From Phragmites australis (Eukaryota > Streptophyta > Magnoliopsida > Poales > Poaceae), in contig NC_084937.1 in assembly GCF_958298935.1 (NCBI RefSeq), forward strand, positions 27,103,568-27,167,567: 64,000 nucleotides of DNA. Direction: 5' to 3'. The notes under the pieces are model-generated. The model searched no databases and had not been told where the DNA came from. It saw nothing but the letters and a program-made list of their open reading frames with translations. Made by a program: the position numbers and the translations under genes. Positions 1 through 12,718 of the stretch are shown piece after piece. How positions within the stretch are numbered: the first letter of the stretch is position 1; every line of letters starts with the position of its first letter.

Positions 1-330
1 TTCTTTTTCTCTAATTTTTTTTATTTCTATTCTTTTTATTTTCTATCATTTCCAACAGTTTCTCTTCGAACGGATTCGTAAAAGAAAAGTAGAGAGATTA
101 TCCCGTTCTGAAGGAAATATCCTTGAGAATCCCGTTCCGGAGAGAATGACTTTGATAATCTCTTTGTGATATGAACCATAAAGAAAAACTGTTGAAATAC
201 TGAAAAGAAAAAAATCCTTTCGTGGAAAGATTCTGAATCCTAACATGAATTGGTTGGAGATGATGTTATGATCTATACATGAACGCTCCAATTGCAGGCA
301 TGCAGTTCGCATCATATTGGACATTCTAGT
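1..330 (-). repeat. AT-rich MITE-like repeat, copy 1 of 3
   Basis: Read on the minus strand, this stretch matches two others in the window (about 4,390-4,660 plus and 55,980-56,260 plus). All three share the order 'cgttcccttc...', a run like 'gggattctc', and a terminal stretch of GAAAATAAA-type A-rich sequence. The element is AT-rich, a few hundred bases long and lacks meaningful coding; the open frame across it is a by-product. Copies 2 and 3 end in 'atggtctaa', as many grass MITEs do. The right limit is uncertain and the left end may run off the window. The superfamily cannot be assigned by eye. Confidence 0.5.
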
Positions 331-451
331 TCTTATTGATTATTTGAGAGCACAAGGATGTTTTGCCATGCAAGAATTATATACGTTCTTGTTTTTTTCC
401 GCATTTGAGGGAAAGTCTTCTTCATCCATGTTGACCATTAAAAAATAGATG

Positions 452-2710
452 GATAAGTGTTGATATATGTGATGAGTTACTGGTAATGCTCAAGTTGATT
501 TGAATTTGATTAGCATGTGTTTGTTGATATTTTTGTTCATAACTAACTTTAGTTAAAGGAGAATGAAATTGGAATAATTTTATCTGAGTCCAGGTGATTT
601 GATCTTACTGTATTATTCAATGTCTGGGAGATTGGTTTCACCGGATGATCTGGTGTGGTGCTAATGCTGATGCTAGAGGTTTTCATTTTAGCGGTAAAAT
701 TTGAAATGGGTATCAGATGATCCGGTGTTAACTATTTATGTGCACCGGACTATTTTCAACAGAGAAAATCCAAACTTTGTTCTGGTGAATGGTACTCACC
801 GGATAGTCTAGTGATGAGCTGTGTGAGCACCGGAGAGTATATCAGAGCTTTTCTTATAGAGAAGGTAAGATTGTGAAGTCTAGTGCAGTGGTACTCACCG
901 GAAAGTCTGGTATGTGCAGGGTTGAACACCAGACTAATCCTCGGACCATTTCTTGCGAAGGGATTGAAACAGTGTATTTTGGTAAAGATGAAGACACCGG
1001 ATGTTCCGGTGACTAGACAGTGAATACCGGAGCAATGCACCAGACATTTTCTTGCAGAGACGAGATTCTTCAGTGCATAAAGGAGTTGAACTCACCAGAT
1101 GGTTTGGTGTTCAGAAGCAGAACACAACAAAACATTTGGTGTTCATGATTTCTACAATATGTGCTTTCATTTGAGGACTTGGTTTTGAACTAACCTGGAG
1201 GTGATTTGAACTGGGAGAAGCATGTTTGCTTGTTTAATGGTGTGCAGATGATGAATGCGACTTGGCGATCGATGGCAAGATGATCACTGCCAAGCGGGAG
1301 GCTTAGTGTCGTACGATCAATGAGGTTAGGCGGAGTTAAGGGTGATCCTAGTGGTACATGTGGAGGTCAAGCAAACACTTGGATGGAGAAGGATGAAGAC
1401 AGTGTGTTCACAAAGTCAAGCGAATGGAATGCCGGTGCAAATGACAATGCAGCCCAAGGTATCTGGAGCGAGAGAAATTTATTGGTGATCAAGATCGCAA
1501 GATGAAGTACATGCGTCGACATCGAAACGCTTGCTTAGAGATGGTTTGAAGTGAGAGAAACATATTTGCTTGTTTCATGGTGTGTAGGTGATGGATGCGA
1601 CTTAGCGGTTGACGGCAAGATTATCGGGGCCAAACGAGAGGCTTGGTGCCGGACGATCACGAAGGTCAGACGGAGTCAAAGGTGATCCTAGTGGTACACG
1701 TAGAGGTTAAGCAAAGCATGGATAGAGAAGGATGAAGATGGCGTATTGACAAAGTCAGGTGAAGAGGATGCTGGTGCAAATGACAAGGCAGCCCGAGGGA
1801 TTGGGTGCGGGAGAGACTTGCCGGTGATCAAGATCGCAAAACAGAGTACACGCGTCGGTACCGTAGCGCTTGCGTAAGGCAAAGCAAGTGGCGGCTAGTC
1901 ATATTTTGAGAAGTGTGCTAGAATTTCACAGTTTTGTCACAAAACCGCTGGAGGACTGAAGGGTCACGTGGTATCATCTCAAAGATTGTATCAGGGTGAA
2001 GCTAAGTTGTGAAGAAGTCATGGGCGTTCGATAAAAGGAGTGAAATCTAGACCAAATTGTCTCGGTGATAGGTAGGAGTGCATTAACAGTGAAGGATATT
2101 TTAGAAATAAGAAAACTTAAGGGCAAAGAAAGCTCTCAAAGGCTATAAATAGAGAGGTAGAGTTGTGGGAGAGGACTGAGCCAGCCATTTGAGAGCCTAG
2201 TGGTAAGTTTTGAAGGAGAAGAGGATATGCTTAGTCTTTGTAATATGCTAAAGCTTTTGTGAGATAAATGACTTTGGAATCTGTTGAAAATAGGACCGAC
2301 CTCTATGTTTAATGAAGTTTTTTTTTTCTCGTATGAGTTTGTATTCATCTCCTTCTAGTCTATTTCTTTTGGTTCTCTTGGCTTTGATGCAAGTTTTTAA
2401 TTTTTTTGTTGATTTTTATTTTTGCCTTAAGCTACGATTTTTCAACCTTGTAAAGTTGTTCTTATTACTTCTTATTGCTAAAGGTATAAACGTTTCATAT
2501 ACTTATATATTTGAGAGGGTCTTGAATCACACCATCAACTTAGAAAGTTGCTTCTTTCGATGTTTGTCCTTTTGTTTTGTTATTCGTTCAAATTTTAAAC
2601 TTTTATGCTTAAAGACATATAAAATAGTATCAAATAGAGTATATGATTTATATTCTATTCGTGGAGACATATTGTCTTCTAATTTTCTTTTTGGTTTTAA
2701 AATTTATGTT
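452..2710 (+). mobile_element. LTR-like retroelement sequence, copy A
   Basis: This block is colinear with 16,005-17,920 (copy B). In order it holds a segment packed with short direct and inverted motifs of the type CACCGGA...TCCGGTG (about 620-1,130), a segment with the phrase 'gaggcttggtgccggacgatc' that is present twice here (1,196-1,540 and 1,541-1,885), a TATA-like 'ggctataaatagag' near 2,143, 'ctttgtaatatgct' near 2,236, and an AT-rich tail. A promoter-like TATA box followed by a polyadenylation-like region with no coding fits an LTR or a non-autonomous LTR element. The CACCGGA motif array could also be subterminal repeats of a CACTA element. No target duplication was found, so the ends are approximate. 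Confidence 0.5.
1196..1885 (+). repeat. ~340-bp tandem duplication inside copy A
   Basis: The segment from 'catgtttgcttgtttaatgg' to 'gaaacgcttgctt' occurs twice in direct orientation with a period of 340 bases (compare 'atgaatgcga' at 1,251 with 'atggatgcga' at 1,591). Copy B at 16,680-17,050 has only one. The two halves differ at many scattered sites, so the duplication is not very recent. Confidence 0.75.
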
Positions 2711-2769
2711 TCTATGGGTACGTTTCTAAAAACGTTGAGTGAAAAAAATAGACTATATACTTCATAAAA

Positions 2770-4389
2770 AATCTATAAAATTTCTATTCACCTTTTTATA
2801 ATCGTTTAGCTCGGTACTACAACCATGCATGTCAGGCTTTAGCAGTTATCCTTGAGAAACAAAAACACACTATACATACATATCACATCAGCAATGCATG
2901 CATATCATTATCGACAGGTCAGGTCTGATTGATGCACATGCTTGGAGGTATCGTCTGTTGTGCTGGGAACCAGGGGCGCAGACCGGCCGGTGATCAGAGG
3001 ACGTTAATGCGTGTGTCCAACTCTCTCTTCTTTACATGCAGGGGCAGATCTATAGAGGTCGTTAGAACTTAATTAAAGATTAGAAATGGAGGAGAAGAAC
3101 GGAGAGAAGAAGAAGAAAAAAGAAAGAAGAGGTGAAGGAGAGGTGGAGGAAGAAGCCAGAAGGGATAGCCTCTACCTATCGGGTCTGCGTCTCTCACTGC
3201 ATGGATGCGTGATGACTCGTTAGCACTTACCGGCGACGCTCGCTTCCGCCGTGTCGCAGCTACTAGAATGCAGTCGGGGGGAGCTGGTTGTCAGCATGCA
3301 TATGCATGTGCCGGGGAGCTGGAAGAAGCCCGACCGCGACCGGGCGCCGAGTGGATTAGGCCCGGATCACGTTTCCCTTTGAGAAAAATAGAATGAATCA
3401 ACACCGTGCGTTTATGCATCTCGGCCAGTGGCATGTGACTAGCCTAAAATAAAATGTTGCTTTCAGCCTCGTGCGTGCGATTTTTTTTCCGAAAGGGCGG
3501 TAAAAAAGCTGCCGAATATATTAAAGAGTAGGAAAAAAAAAAGTAAAGTACAAAAGAGGTTCGACTAGCTTAATATACATATGCTATTATATAAATAGAT
3601 GAATACAACAACAAAACAACTTCCTCCATAATAATGCAGCTAGCACCACTCAAGAGGAGAAGAAAACGTCTAAGCTGAGTGCCACACACGAAGTTTTTAG
3701 TCGATATCCTCTTTTATTTTCCAAACAACTGAGGCTACATCCAAACTTTAATCTAAAAAATACGACGATTCCTCTCTTTCCAAATATTCTACCAAAAATA
3801 TATTACTTCACCGTAAAAGTCCCTTCGATTCTCCTCGCTAATCTTGTCGTGTTTTTTTTTTCTAATCTAATGGAGAGTGCGAGTGGAGTGACGGCAGTTA
3901 TGTTTTGGCAGTGGTCGGGGGAAGAAGGGAGAAAGCTACCATTATTTCTCCAGAAATTGCTTTGGCGGCGGGTAACTGCAAGGAATGAAGGAATTCTTTC
4001 TTGCCCGCGCGCCTACCATGCGCGCTCTGTTGTTTGTTCATCCGTGCGAGTAACGACCTCTCGCGGATTGGCTGCAAGGTTTCAGAGGCTACAATTGGGC
4101 ACGCCGCGGCCGGCCTAGACGTTAGTGGTTTTTTTTAATTGAGTGTAACTTTTAGTCTCTGCACGAACAACGACATCCGGGATGTACATAATTACTTTAA
4201 GGACTAGTACTTAGATGATTTAAACGTTAGCACGCACTCTTCAGATGGATTCACGGGAGTGCGTGGAAGCTTCTGAGTTTCTCTGTTGATCCGTTGATGC
4301 ACTGGAGAACTTGTCGGCGCACCTTTGCAGGATAAAGAGCCGTAGGTAGATTGTGTAAGCTGAGATCAACTTTGCAACACGGCAAGAGC
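2770..4389. other. Intergenic, no gene supported
   Basis: No frame here has gene-like composition. A short T-run followed by 'cgaaagggcgg' and an A-rich stretch at about 3,487-3,545 resembles the 3' end of a grass LINE on the minus strand, but it is too short to be sure. The open frames at 3,205-3,396 and 3,849-4,118 are short and unlike any family I know. Confidence 0.5.
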
Positions 4390-4660
4390 AATGGAAACCA
4401 TGTACGACTATGCCCAACCATTTTCCTTCGAGTTCAGATTTTCGTTCCCTTCAGTGTTTTAATGATTTCTTTTCATAGTTTCTATCACAAAAGAATTATT
4501 AAGATCATTCTTTTCAGGATAGGATTCTATCTCATTTCTTTTTGCGATTTTTTGAAGAAAAGCTGTTGAAAATGAAAGAAAAATAAAGAGAATAAGAATA
4601 GAAAAAAGAATCGATAAGAGAATGAAATGAAGAGAATACAGTAGAAGATGGTCTAAGCGC
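4390..4660 (+). repeat. AT-rich MITE-like repeat, copy 2 of 3
   Basis: This is colinear with 1-330 (reversed) and 55,980-56,260. It carries 'ttttcgttcccttcagtg', an AT-rich middle, 'gaaaagctgttgaaaatga', and ends in 'gaagatggtctaag'. It lies about 1.4 kb beyond the 3' end of the DUF630/632 gene. The apparent reading frame over it resembles the one over copy 1 only because the DNA is repeated. Confidence 0.5.
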
Positions 4661-4754
4661 GGCTGGCCCTGTACTCTACGGCCTCAGGTCGTGCGTGCCA
4701 GGAGGAAATGCTTGGGCCTTTGGAACCACTGCTCTGCACGGGTGAGGCGCGGCA

Positions 4755-4913
4755 GCCCAGTAGGTTTTCCTTAGCGATGAGCGTGGAACGATTTATGGAT
4801 TCATGTTAGTACAACTTAATTAACTAATTAATTGTTTTAATTTAAGTTGTACTAACGTGAATCTACAGACATCATTGGTGCTTCACGCCCATCACTAATT
4901 TTCCTGCTGGGCC
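4755..4913. repeat. Compact foldback hairpin (~65-70-bp arms)
   Basis: The left arm runs from 'gcccagtagg' (4,755) to 'ttagtacaacttaa' (4,806-4,819). The right arm runs from 'ttaagttgtactaa' (4,842-4,855) to 'cctgctgggc'. The inner 14 bp pair perfectly across a loop of about 22 bases rich in 'ttaatt'. The outer part pairs with several mismatches and small gaps. It could be a small foldback transposon or a MIRNA-like precursor; nothing in the sequence alone decides between them. Confidence 0.7.
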
Positions 4914-6072
4914 GAGCCGAGGCAACTGCTTGATCACGGAGACAAACGACTCGACAAACGAGGCCTTGGCCCCAGAGCACGCAAGTTCCATGCCCACATA
5001 AGGTCTCAGCTGCCTTTCCACTGGACTTCAGAAGGCACCATACCTGAGCTGGACCATGCTCACAGCTCCATGGATCAGTAGTTCATTGCGAACCACCCTG
5101 CTAAGGACTTGCACGAACAGAAAAGAAATGGCAACGATGGAAGTTTGTCACAGCTATGGCGACGGCCGCACCAGGAAGCAAGACAAATGACATCTACCGG
5201 AGTTGCTGCATCCGTTACACCTATCAGGCCAGGCCCATCACAAGCAGCTTGAGGCTTCACCAATTCCACAACTCGGAAGCAAGGCGAGGCGAGGTGTTAA
5301 AAAATGGAATAAATATCACACAGCAGGTTTAAGTTAGCCAACAGCTGTACACGGGTACAAACGAATTATACGTACAAAATAAACATAACAAAAAAGATGA
5401 TGATGGCCGGGGCGGTTAGCAGATCTGCAGAACGGGTCAGGACATCTAATCCTACAAGCTCATCACCTCCGGTAACCCTACAAAAGGCTTCCCGGTGCGA
5501 ACACGAATCTCGGCACAAGGCTTCAGCTCGCGCCTCTGTCTGTACATTGCATGGATGGAGAGGGCTTCATGAATCTTGGATCCATGACAGGGACATCTTA
5601 TTGCTCCTCCATGCTTTGATAGGGACTTCGCAGCTTACATCTTCCAACTATTTACTGGGATTTTCCAGTTATCTGGAAACCATTATCGAGCTGCTCTGAT
5701 GCATAAGCATTTCCTCTCTCTTCACTTAAGCTTTCTCCCACCAACCAGCAATATGTCCGGTGGTTTACCAGTTTCACAATTGTGTTATCTCCATTACAAC
5801 TTGAGCAGGACGATGGCTGATCATCCAATACCGAAAATGCAGCGTTGTTCTCCATTCATGTACATAATAATTTATAGAATCCCCATGCTGCAACTTGTTA
5901 GCTTCGCCAAGCCTACCACAGGCCTATCCAGCAGCCCTGAAACCCAAAATTTGGGAGAAGCAGATCCATGGGCAAGGTGCATCAGGTTTCACTAGCATTG
6001 CACCACTGCCATGCGTGACTGTGCTGGTAGGAACCACTGGCGTCAGTGTAACAACAAAAACCCAGAAAGGAA
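4914..6072. other. Downstream region of the DUF630/632 gene
   Basis: The part next to 6,072 should contain the 3' untranslated region of the minus-strand gene. I see no canonical polyadenylation signal I can trust. The small plus-strand open frames at 5,397-5,995 have no recognisable family and lie where a UTR is expected. Confidence 0.4.
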
Positions 6073-9000
6073 CTAGGAAACTCCGCCACACTCCTGGGCA
6101 ACTCGAGCTTTCTCTTCTTCAGCACGAAGATGGAGATCCTTATAGGTGTTTACAGATGCAACAGTGAAGTTCTCCATTGCTTCAAAAATATTCTTCAGAC
6201 TTGTTTGCAAACTACTAATTTCAGCACCAGGGCCTCCCTCTTGTAACACCTGTGTAGACAAGGATACACCACTCTGATTCGAAATAAGCACAAGCTTCTT
6301 ATTTTGTGCTTCTAGAGCCTTGCGCATTGATTGCTCATCCCTTTCCATCACCCTAAGGTCCCGGTCCATACCTTTATTAGCCATCATACCCTGCCTTTGC
6401 TCTGACCTGTGCCTCTCCCAAAGGTCCAGAACATTGGATGCAAAGGCCTGCATTGCCTCAACAACTTCCTTCTCGGATATCCTCGCCACACCCGCAGCCC
6501 AATTATTACATATGATGAAAATCGGTGGAGCTCCTAACCGTCCAGGAGAAAAAGGAGGGGCCCCATCATCAGTTTCCTCAGGAACATAAATGACTCCCTT
6601 CATCAACCACTTATTTAAAGTAATAACATAGCTCTTTTGAGCGTTAACCCACGCAGCAAAACAAGCAATCCAATCCAATAGTTGAAGCTCTAGCCGTTTG
6701 ATCAGTTCCATATGAGTGTCGCGGAACTTTGCAGCATCTATCATGGAATCTATGTTTTTAGCTTGGGATATGGCATGCAACTGTATCTGATGGCATTCTA
6801 ACATAACACTCCACATCCGCATCAACCTAAAACATATAACCTTTTTAGTCACGAGAAATAGTCCACAGAAAATATTAAAGCCAACATTCGAATAATCAAG
6901 TAGCTCAGGACAAAACAGGATGCGCAGGTGCCAACTTAACTATACACAACTCACTGTAAATAAAATTTTGAACCTCAGAATGCATTTCCAAACTGCTACA
7001 GCAGAGCAATAATGATCAGAGAAAACATGAACAGAACTATAGCGATACTAAATAAATGGAAGCCAATGATTTCCATGCAAAAGAATCACAAAGAGACGAG
7101 CTATGGTAGCGGTCTAGCTAACCACCATATATAGTCAAGCTAGTTTTCATACATTTTCAATCATTTATGTGGAGCAGACTGCGGACAGATTAGGGTTTTC
7201 GAACTACCCACAAAATTACCAATTCCTACCAACCATGCTTTACATCTGTCATGTCAGAACTAATGGCCACTCCTACTTCCTGAAAAATGCACCCAGGTTT
7301 ATTTATGATTTATATCTAACACCCCCTTTATCAGTGTTAGTACTGGACTGTCCATCTATTTAGGTATCATATCACACTAAATAGATTATTCCCATTTTTG
7401 TGAAAAATTGGCTTGCCAAGAAAATTGGTTACTTCCAAGAATCCCATTACTGCTTCAGTCGTTGAGAAATTTTGGGTAATTTATTTTCACATCAGGCATT
7501 GCAGAGAAAAAGAGCCAAACCGTGCTAGTTAGACAAGTACGAAATATGGCATGCCAATAAAGCACAGCATAGATAGGGAAAATATCGCACTACCATTAGT
7601 GCTTATGTGCTAACATAAGAAGGTTAAAACTGTTTTCAGAAAACTGCATACCCTTGAATGAGCTCACATGTTTGTGGCCATAACTCTTCATCTCTCAGCT
7701 TACTGATCTTGTCTGAAATAGTGTTCACAAGTTGAATAGCTATGCTTATCTTTGTTGATAGCTTTCTGATGTAAATTTCAGTGGCCTCAAGCTTATCAGC
7801 TTCTGCACCTTTCTCATCTAACATTTTCAGCTCCTTGCGTTTCATATCATACAATACCCGCATCTGCTCCTCAGTCTGTAAGGTAAAAAGAAGTTACATA
7901 AGTTTACACAATACAAAATTGAAGAACTGGAAACCCATGATGTGGCCTGACCTAATATAAACGAAACAATAAAACTGTTGAAAAACATGGACCCATAAGT
8001 ATGGCTGGCAAAGTAAAAGCATTGCGTTGCAAGTCAGAGTGAAGCCTTGGGAACGAAAAAGCTGAACATAGGAAACATAAAGCTTGTGCAAAAGAAGTAT
8101 AAAACCATAGACATAATCATTTCTTGCACAGACCATTTCTCAAAACGGCAAAAAAAAGAAGAAGAGAAAATGCATGTCATTTCCAAGGATATCAGAAGTA
8201 CAAATTATTTCCTTAAACATATGGAGGAACTCCAAAATAGGTATTCTGTGGGCATATTCATAACTTAAACTAGCTACTCGATCTGTAATTGACGTTGTGA
8301 AGTCAAAACTAAGCAACTGCTACTTTTTTTAAAAAAAAAAGATTGGCAATTTCTAAGGTTCCAAATAAAACAAGCCAGGATAACAAAAGAGAATGGATAA
8401 ATCTGGAAGCTTTGCATACTGGATTTGGACTCTGCACTCTCAATTAAGATCTACAAGCATGTAAGTGCAAACAGATAAGATCACATACCCAAAAGCAATC
8501 TCACAAATCACATCATTCCAAACAAATTCAAAGATGTAAAGCACATTCTATACCTTGACTTCTTCAAGAAGCTTTTTTTCCCACATGTACAATTTCTGTA
8601 GCGTCGAGGAAAGGTTGCCGCATCCCATTGCCTTGTCCTCTTCAAACCGCAGGAACTCCTCCTCCATTGTTGGTATACCGCAAATCATCATTGCGGAGAC
8701 TGTATGAACAATTGGGTCAAATTAGCATTCATACTTGTAAAGTGCACAAGAAGAATGGAAATTTTGATTGCAGATCTGAAAAAAGCTTTATCAACCTTTG
8801 AAACCTGAACTCTTCTGATAGTAAGGCATCTTTCCGACCTCAAGCATCTTGGAAACCTCGCCGGCTGAATCTGAGACACGCTCAAATTGAGTCCTGATCT
8901 CCAGTACCACCTCAGTGTCATCAATGTATGTCTTCTCCGATCCTGTGGGCGGCAGGCCATGGGCATGCTGCCGTGGCTCCGAGCGTTGAACTTGTTCTCC

Positions 9001-10419
9001 GACGACACTCTTCTCCACTACATGCACGTCATGCTCCAAGCTGCTCCCACTACTGCTGGCCTCAGATGACTTGGACTCGCGGGGCAGCTCATCTCCTGTA
9101 CTGCTCCTACACTCCTCCTTTGCTGCCTTCCCGTTCCCAGTGTATCCCTTCACAGGACGCTTCTCATCACCATAAGCTTCCTTGACTACCTCCATGTCCT
9201 CGTCCTCCAAGTCTGGGATGCCCTCCTCCTCGCGCACATCCTTCAAACTCCTGCTGGGAGTGTATGGAGCTGCCGCAGCAGTTGGCTGCTCGTAGTAGCT
9301 CTCATAAGTCTCAAACGGGTTCAGAAAGTCCCAGGTAGACACCCTCGGTGGAGATGGAGGTGATGGTGGCGCGGCCTCCTCACGGGAGGAGGAGGGCATG
9401 CCCGCCGGTGGTGGAGCACCACCACCACCATAGTAACCACCGTAGGCGTACTGGTTATAAGAGCTCGAGCTCTGCGGTGGGTAGGGGTACCCACCATAGC
9501 CGCGTGGGGGTGGCTGCACCCTGCCTTCGCCGGAGTAGTAGTGGACCCTGGCGTCAGTGGCCTGCAGACGATGCTCGTGCGAGACGGACGGCGGAGGTGG
9601 CTGGCTGCGCGCGTAGCTGATGTTGAAGAAGCTCTGGCCATAGCCGCCCATGCCACCGTAGCCTGGCTCATAGCTGCCGCTGCCACCGCCGCCGCCCATG
9701 CCACCATAGCTCTGGCCATAGCCGCCTCCCCCCATGCCGCCATAGCCTGGTTCATAGGCGCCGCCGTTCACGCCCGTGCCACCGTAGCCGGGGTCATAGC
9801 CGCCGCCGCCGCCGCCGCCACCGCCGTAGTCAGGACCAGGGCCCGTACCAGCCCCGTACCCATATCCAGGGCCGGGGCCGGGGACGTACGGTGGATCATA
9901 ACCGGGGGCGTACGGTGGTCCCATCTGCGGCGGTGGCGGAGCCCCTGCCCCGGCGGACCGGATAACCTCCGGCCGGTGCTGAGCCGGTTCAGGATCATCA
10001 TCGGAGTGGAACTTGATGTGGCCGTCCTCTGAATCGGAGTCGTCGTCGGAGTGGAAGCGGATATGCTCGACGTCGGGGGCGATGCGGACCTGCTTGGCGA
10101 CGGGCGGCGGCGGCTGGCCAGAGGCGGATGAGGATGGCGCGATTGCGGGTGCGGGGGGCGGTGAGGCGGCGGGAAGGCCGTCCCCCTTCCGCTGCTGCGG
10201 CAGTCGGAGTGCGGGCTCCGGCGGCGGAGAGGGCAGCGACTGGACGTCGCGGAGGAAGTCGTGCAGCACGGCGCCGACGGACCGCATCGACTCGGCATAG
10301 GCGCGGTGCGCGTCGGCGAGCGTGTAGCGGTGGCGGATGGCCAGCGCCAGCAGCTCTGAGCGCTCCCGGCAGTGCCGCACCGCGTCCTCCTCCTCCATCT
10401 TCGACTGGCCGCACCCCAT
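6073..10419 (-). CDS. DUF630/DUF632 protein (NRG2/REL2 family), four exons
   Basis: The exons on the minus strand are 10,419-8,796, 8,699-8,554, 7,875-7,652 and 6,826-6,073. All three introns (96, 678 and 825 bp) are GT-AG and the joins keep frame, giving 915 residues. Residues 1-60 are DUF630, starting MGCGQSK, with Gly2 and Cys3 placed for myristoylation and palmitoylation, so membrane attachment is likely. Residues 60-360 form a Pro/Gly/Tyr-rich linker with two acidic FHSDDD motifs near 122-142 and degenerate YGGMGG repeats near 208-262. WDFLNPFE lies at about 363-370. DUF632 begins near 505 (EVSKMLE) and runs through exons 2-4, including LQKLYMWEKKL, RDEELWP, LMRMW and WVNAQKSYV. Known members are Arabidopsis NRG2 (nitrate signalling) and rice REL2 (leaf rolling); the function here is inferred only from the family. 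The start is the first ATG and gives the family N-terminus. Family identity is very likely; the exact role is unknown. Confidence 0.93.
9600..9930 (-). repeat. Gly/Tyr-rich coding repeats in the DUF630/632 linker
   Basis: Within exon 1, minus-strand codons spell degenerate units such as YEPGYGGMGG and YGQSYGGMGG around residues 208-262, flanked by a run of nine glycines and Pro-Gly-Tyr stretches. The DNA is a GC-rich 'gccgcc/ccaccg' low-complexity tract. Such tracts change length easily and usually form disordered linkers. Confidence 0.8.
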
Positions 10420-11220
10420 CGGACTCCCGCAGCAAAAATAAAAAATAAAAAATCCGACTTTTTATTCCTTGTTGCTCGTTCCCCTTCGCCCAGTCCAGTC
10501 ACAGCCGCAGCAACCGCATGGCGGCGGGGGCGAATCTAGGGGGCGCCGGGCGCGGAGGCGAGCAGATCTGGAGGGGCTACTACCGGCTACGGGAGGTGGT
10601 GGAGGGGACGGGAAGCGAGCAAGCGTGAGAATCTTCGCCTTTTGGTGGGCTGCGGGTGTGGGTGCCAGCGGGGGGCTGCTCGTCGCGATGCGCGCGCAAG
10701 TCCTCCTCCCAACCCACGGTGAAAACCCAACCGCATGCTGTGATCCTCCCCGCGCCGCTCCACTCACAGCTCAAGCCGCGACCAGGACCCGCCGCCGCGC
10801 GCAGAATGGTTGGGATTGCGCGGCCGCCGCGGCGGGGAGAACTCGGAGTGGGAAAGTGGCGGTGGAAACGAATTGGGGGTGGGGGGGGGGCTATATCTAT
10901 GGATGGCTATGGAGCACGAGGCATCGAGGTGCGTTTGCGGTGGTGGTTTTACTGGAAAAGCTCGAATAATTTGACGGGGAAGGGGAGGCTAGGGAGGGGG
11001 AGACATCCGTACAATGACGCCTGTCGCCGCCGTGGAGGGTGGCGTGGGGGTGTGCTACCTCTGGACGGCTGTTTTCCGTTTCTTTTCTTTTCCATTTCTT
11101 TTCTTCCTTTTGAAATTCATTTTCTTTCCCGAGTCATGCATTTTTGTTTCCTTCTTGATATCTCCACCTTAGTCTTGGAGTTTACCGCTGCCGTTTTAAC
11201 GTTGGAGTTGTAGTGACGTG
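10420..11220 (-). promoter_or_regulatory. 5' UTR and promoter region of the DUF630/632 gene
   Basis: This GC-rich stretch directly precedes the start codon of the minus-strand gene and contains a G-run at about 10,877-10,888 and many CG dinucleotides, like a grass CpG-island promoter. I see no convincing TATA box. The many overlapping open frames on both strands follow from the GC content and none resembles a protein family. Confidence 0.5.
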
Positions 11221-12718
11221 GAATTTTGTTTGGGGCAGTTGGGAAAAGCGGTGGTGAACCGGTGATGAGAGAAGGTGCCAAATGGAGGTGTGGTTTTGTG
11301 TTATTAGCTAAGGTATATGTGGGTTTGTTGTGAGGATGTACAAACTGAAGATATCATATTTGGATTTAGATGTTTAGTTCTGTGTTTGATGTCTTGAATT
11401 GAAAACTTTAGATGGTGCAACATCTTAATATAATTTGTAGGTTTTAGATCTACGGTTTGGTGAAGGAATATTTACAAAATTTCGCAGATGAAAAAGAATT
11501 CACGAAGAGGAATGCCTTTTTTTTAGCCAATGAGATAGCAATGAAGGTTGGGGTGTAGATCCCTCATGACTCCACCCATATTCTTGGCTCGAATATGAAA
11601 GAGGGAGATTCTCGTAGATGCCGATGAGAGGGGGCGATACACAATCAATCGTAAAGAGGGAGTTGCAACATATGTCAAGAAAATAAGAACCATAATGACG
11701 GCCGCCAACGAGGGAGCAAAGAGGGGGAATGTCTAGAGGACATCAAGCAAAGGTAGGCAGTATTGAGATCTCATTAGAGAGGTACAGGGGGAACAGAAAG
11801 AGGATTGCGCAGAAGGGATTGAAACAAGAAGTGGATGGGGAGAGACGAGAGGGCAAATGTATAAATAGGTGAAGTGGGATGCTAGCTAGCCGTTAGATAT
11901 GTAGCTCAATCCAACGGCTTAAAGTTGCTAATAACCGAAGAGAAAAATACAACACCAATTTTCTAGTTTCTTCTTAGTAAAAACATACATATATCAAGTT
12001 AAATGTACAATTGAAATTTATCTATATAAGCGCTAATCTTTGGATCAAAATAAGAATATAATACATTCATATCAATATTATGTAATGAGGTATTGAGGCT
12101 ATCCACCACACTAGACTGCATCACCGAATATGGCACATACATATAAAAAAAGATTGAATCGTATGGTATGAAATTTATAGGTCAACATCCGAGTCATAGG
12201 AAATAGTTTTTCGACAATATCACATATATCTATCTATTATTCTCCTCTCTAACCTTCACCCTCACCAATCCCTTACAGCCACACCGTCTCCCCTTCGTCC
12301 GGCCGCCGTTCCCTCCACTCCTCCCTCACCGCGCCACCTCCTGTGCCGGTCAACACTGCGTTATTGTGTGTCCTGGGATTTGGTTGGCCGGTTGGCCAAG
12401 AGGAGTGCAAAAATTAAAGATGGTACGCGAGAACTACGCTGGCACGTTCACGCAACTTGTTTGAATAGAGCATGGCCAATAGCTGCAAGATAGAGTACCT
12501 TGTGGCTCGTGCAACCGTGTTGTTTGCAATGTCCTTCCCTGTTGCACCGTACCTTTATGTTTCCCTGAGAAGGCGATTTTTACAACTACGGGGCAGGTAT
12601 GCATCGGCGCCACTTTGTTCAGACTAAAAAGGATCATGCTTCAAAGGACGTCAGCAAGCGCGAGACATGACGAGAGAATTGCGCCAACACGTACGCCCAG
12701 GTGTTCGCTGCATTCTTG

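Noticed and set aside
46..4569. Two similar small 'proteins' (46-324 minus and 4,351-4,569 plus)
   Set aside because: The similarity is that of repeated DNA (MITE-like copies); no conserved start or codon pattern.
9321..10502. Long alternative frames antisense to and overlapping exon 1 of the DUF630/632 gene
   Set aside because: Shadows of a GC-rich exon; the in-frame DUF630 sequence explains the region.
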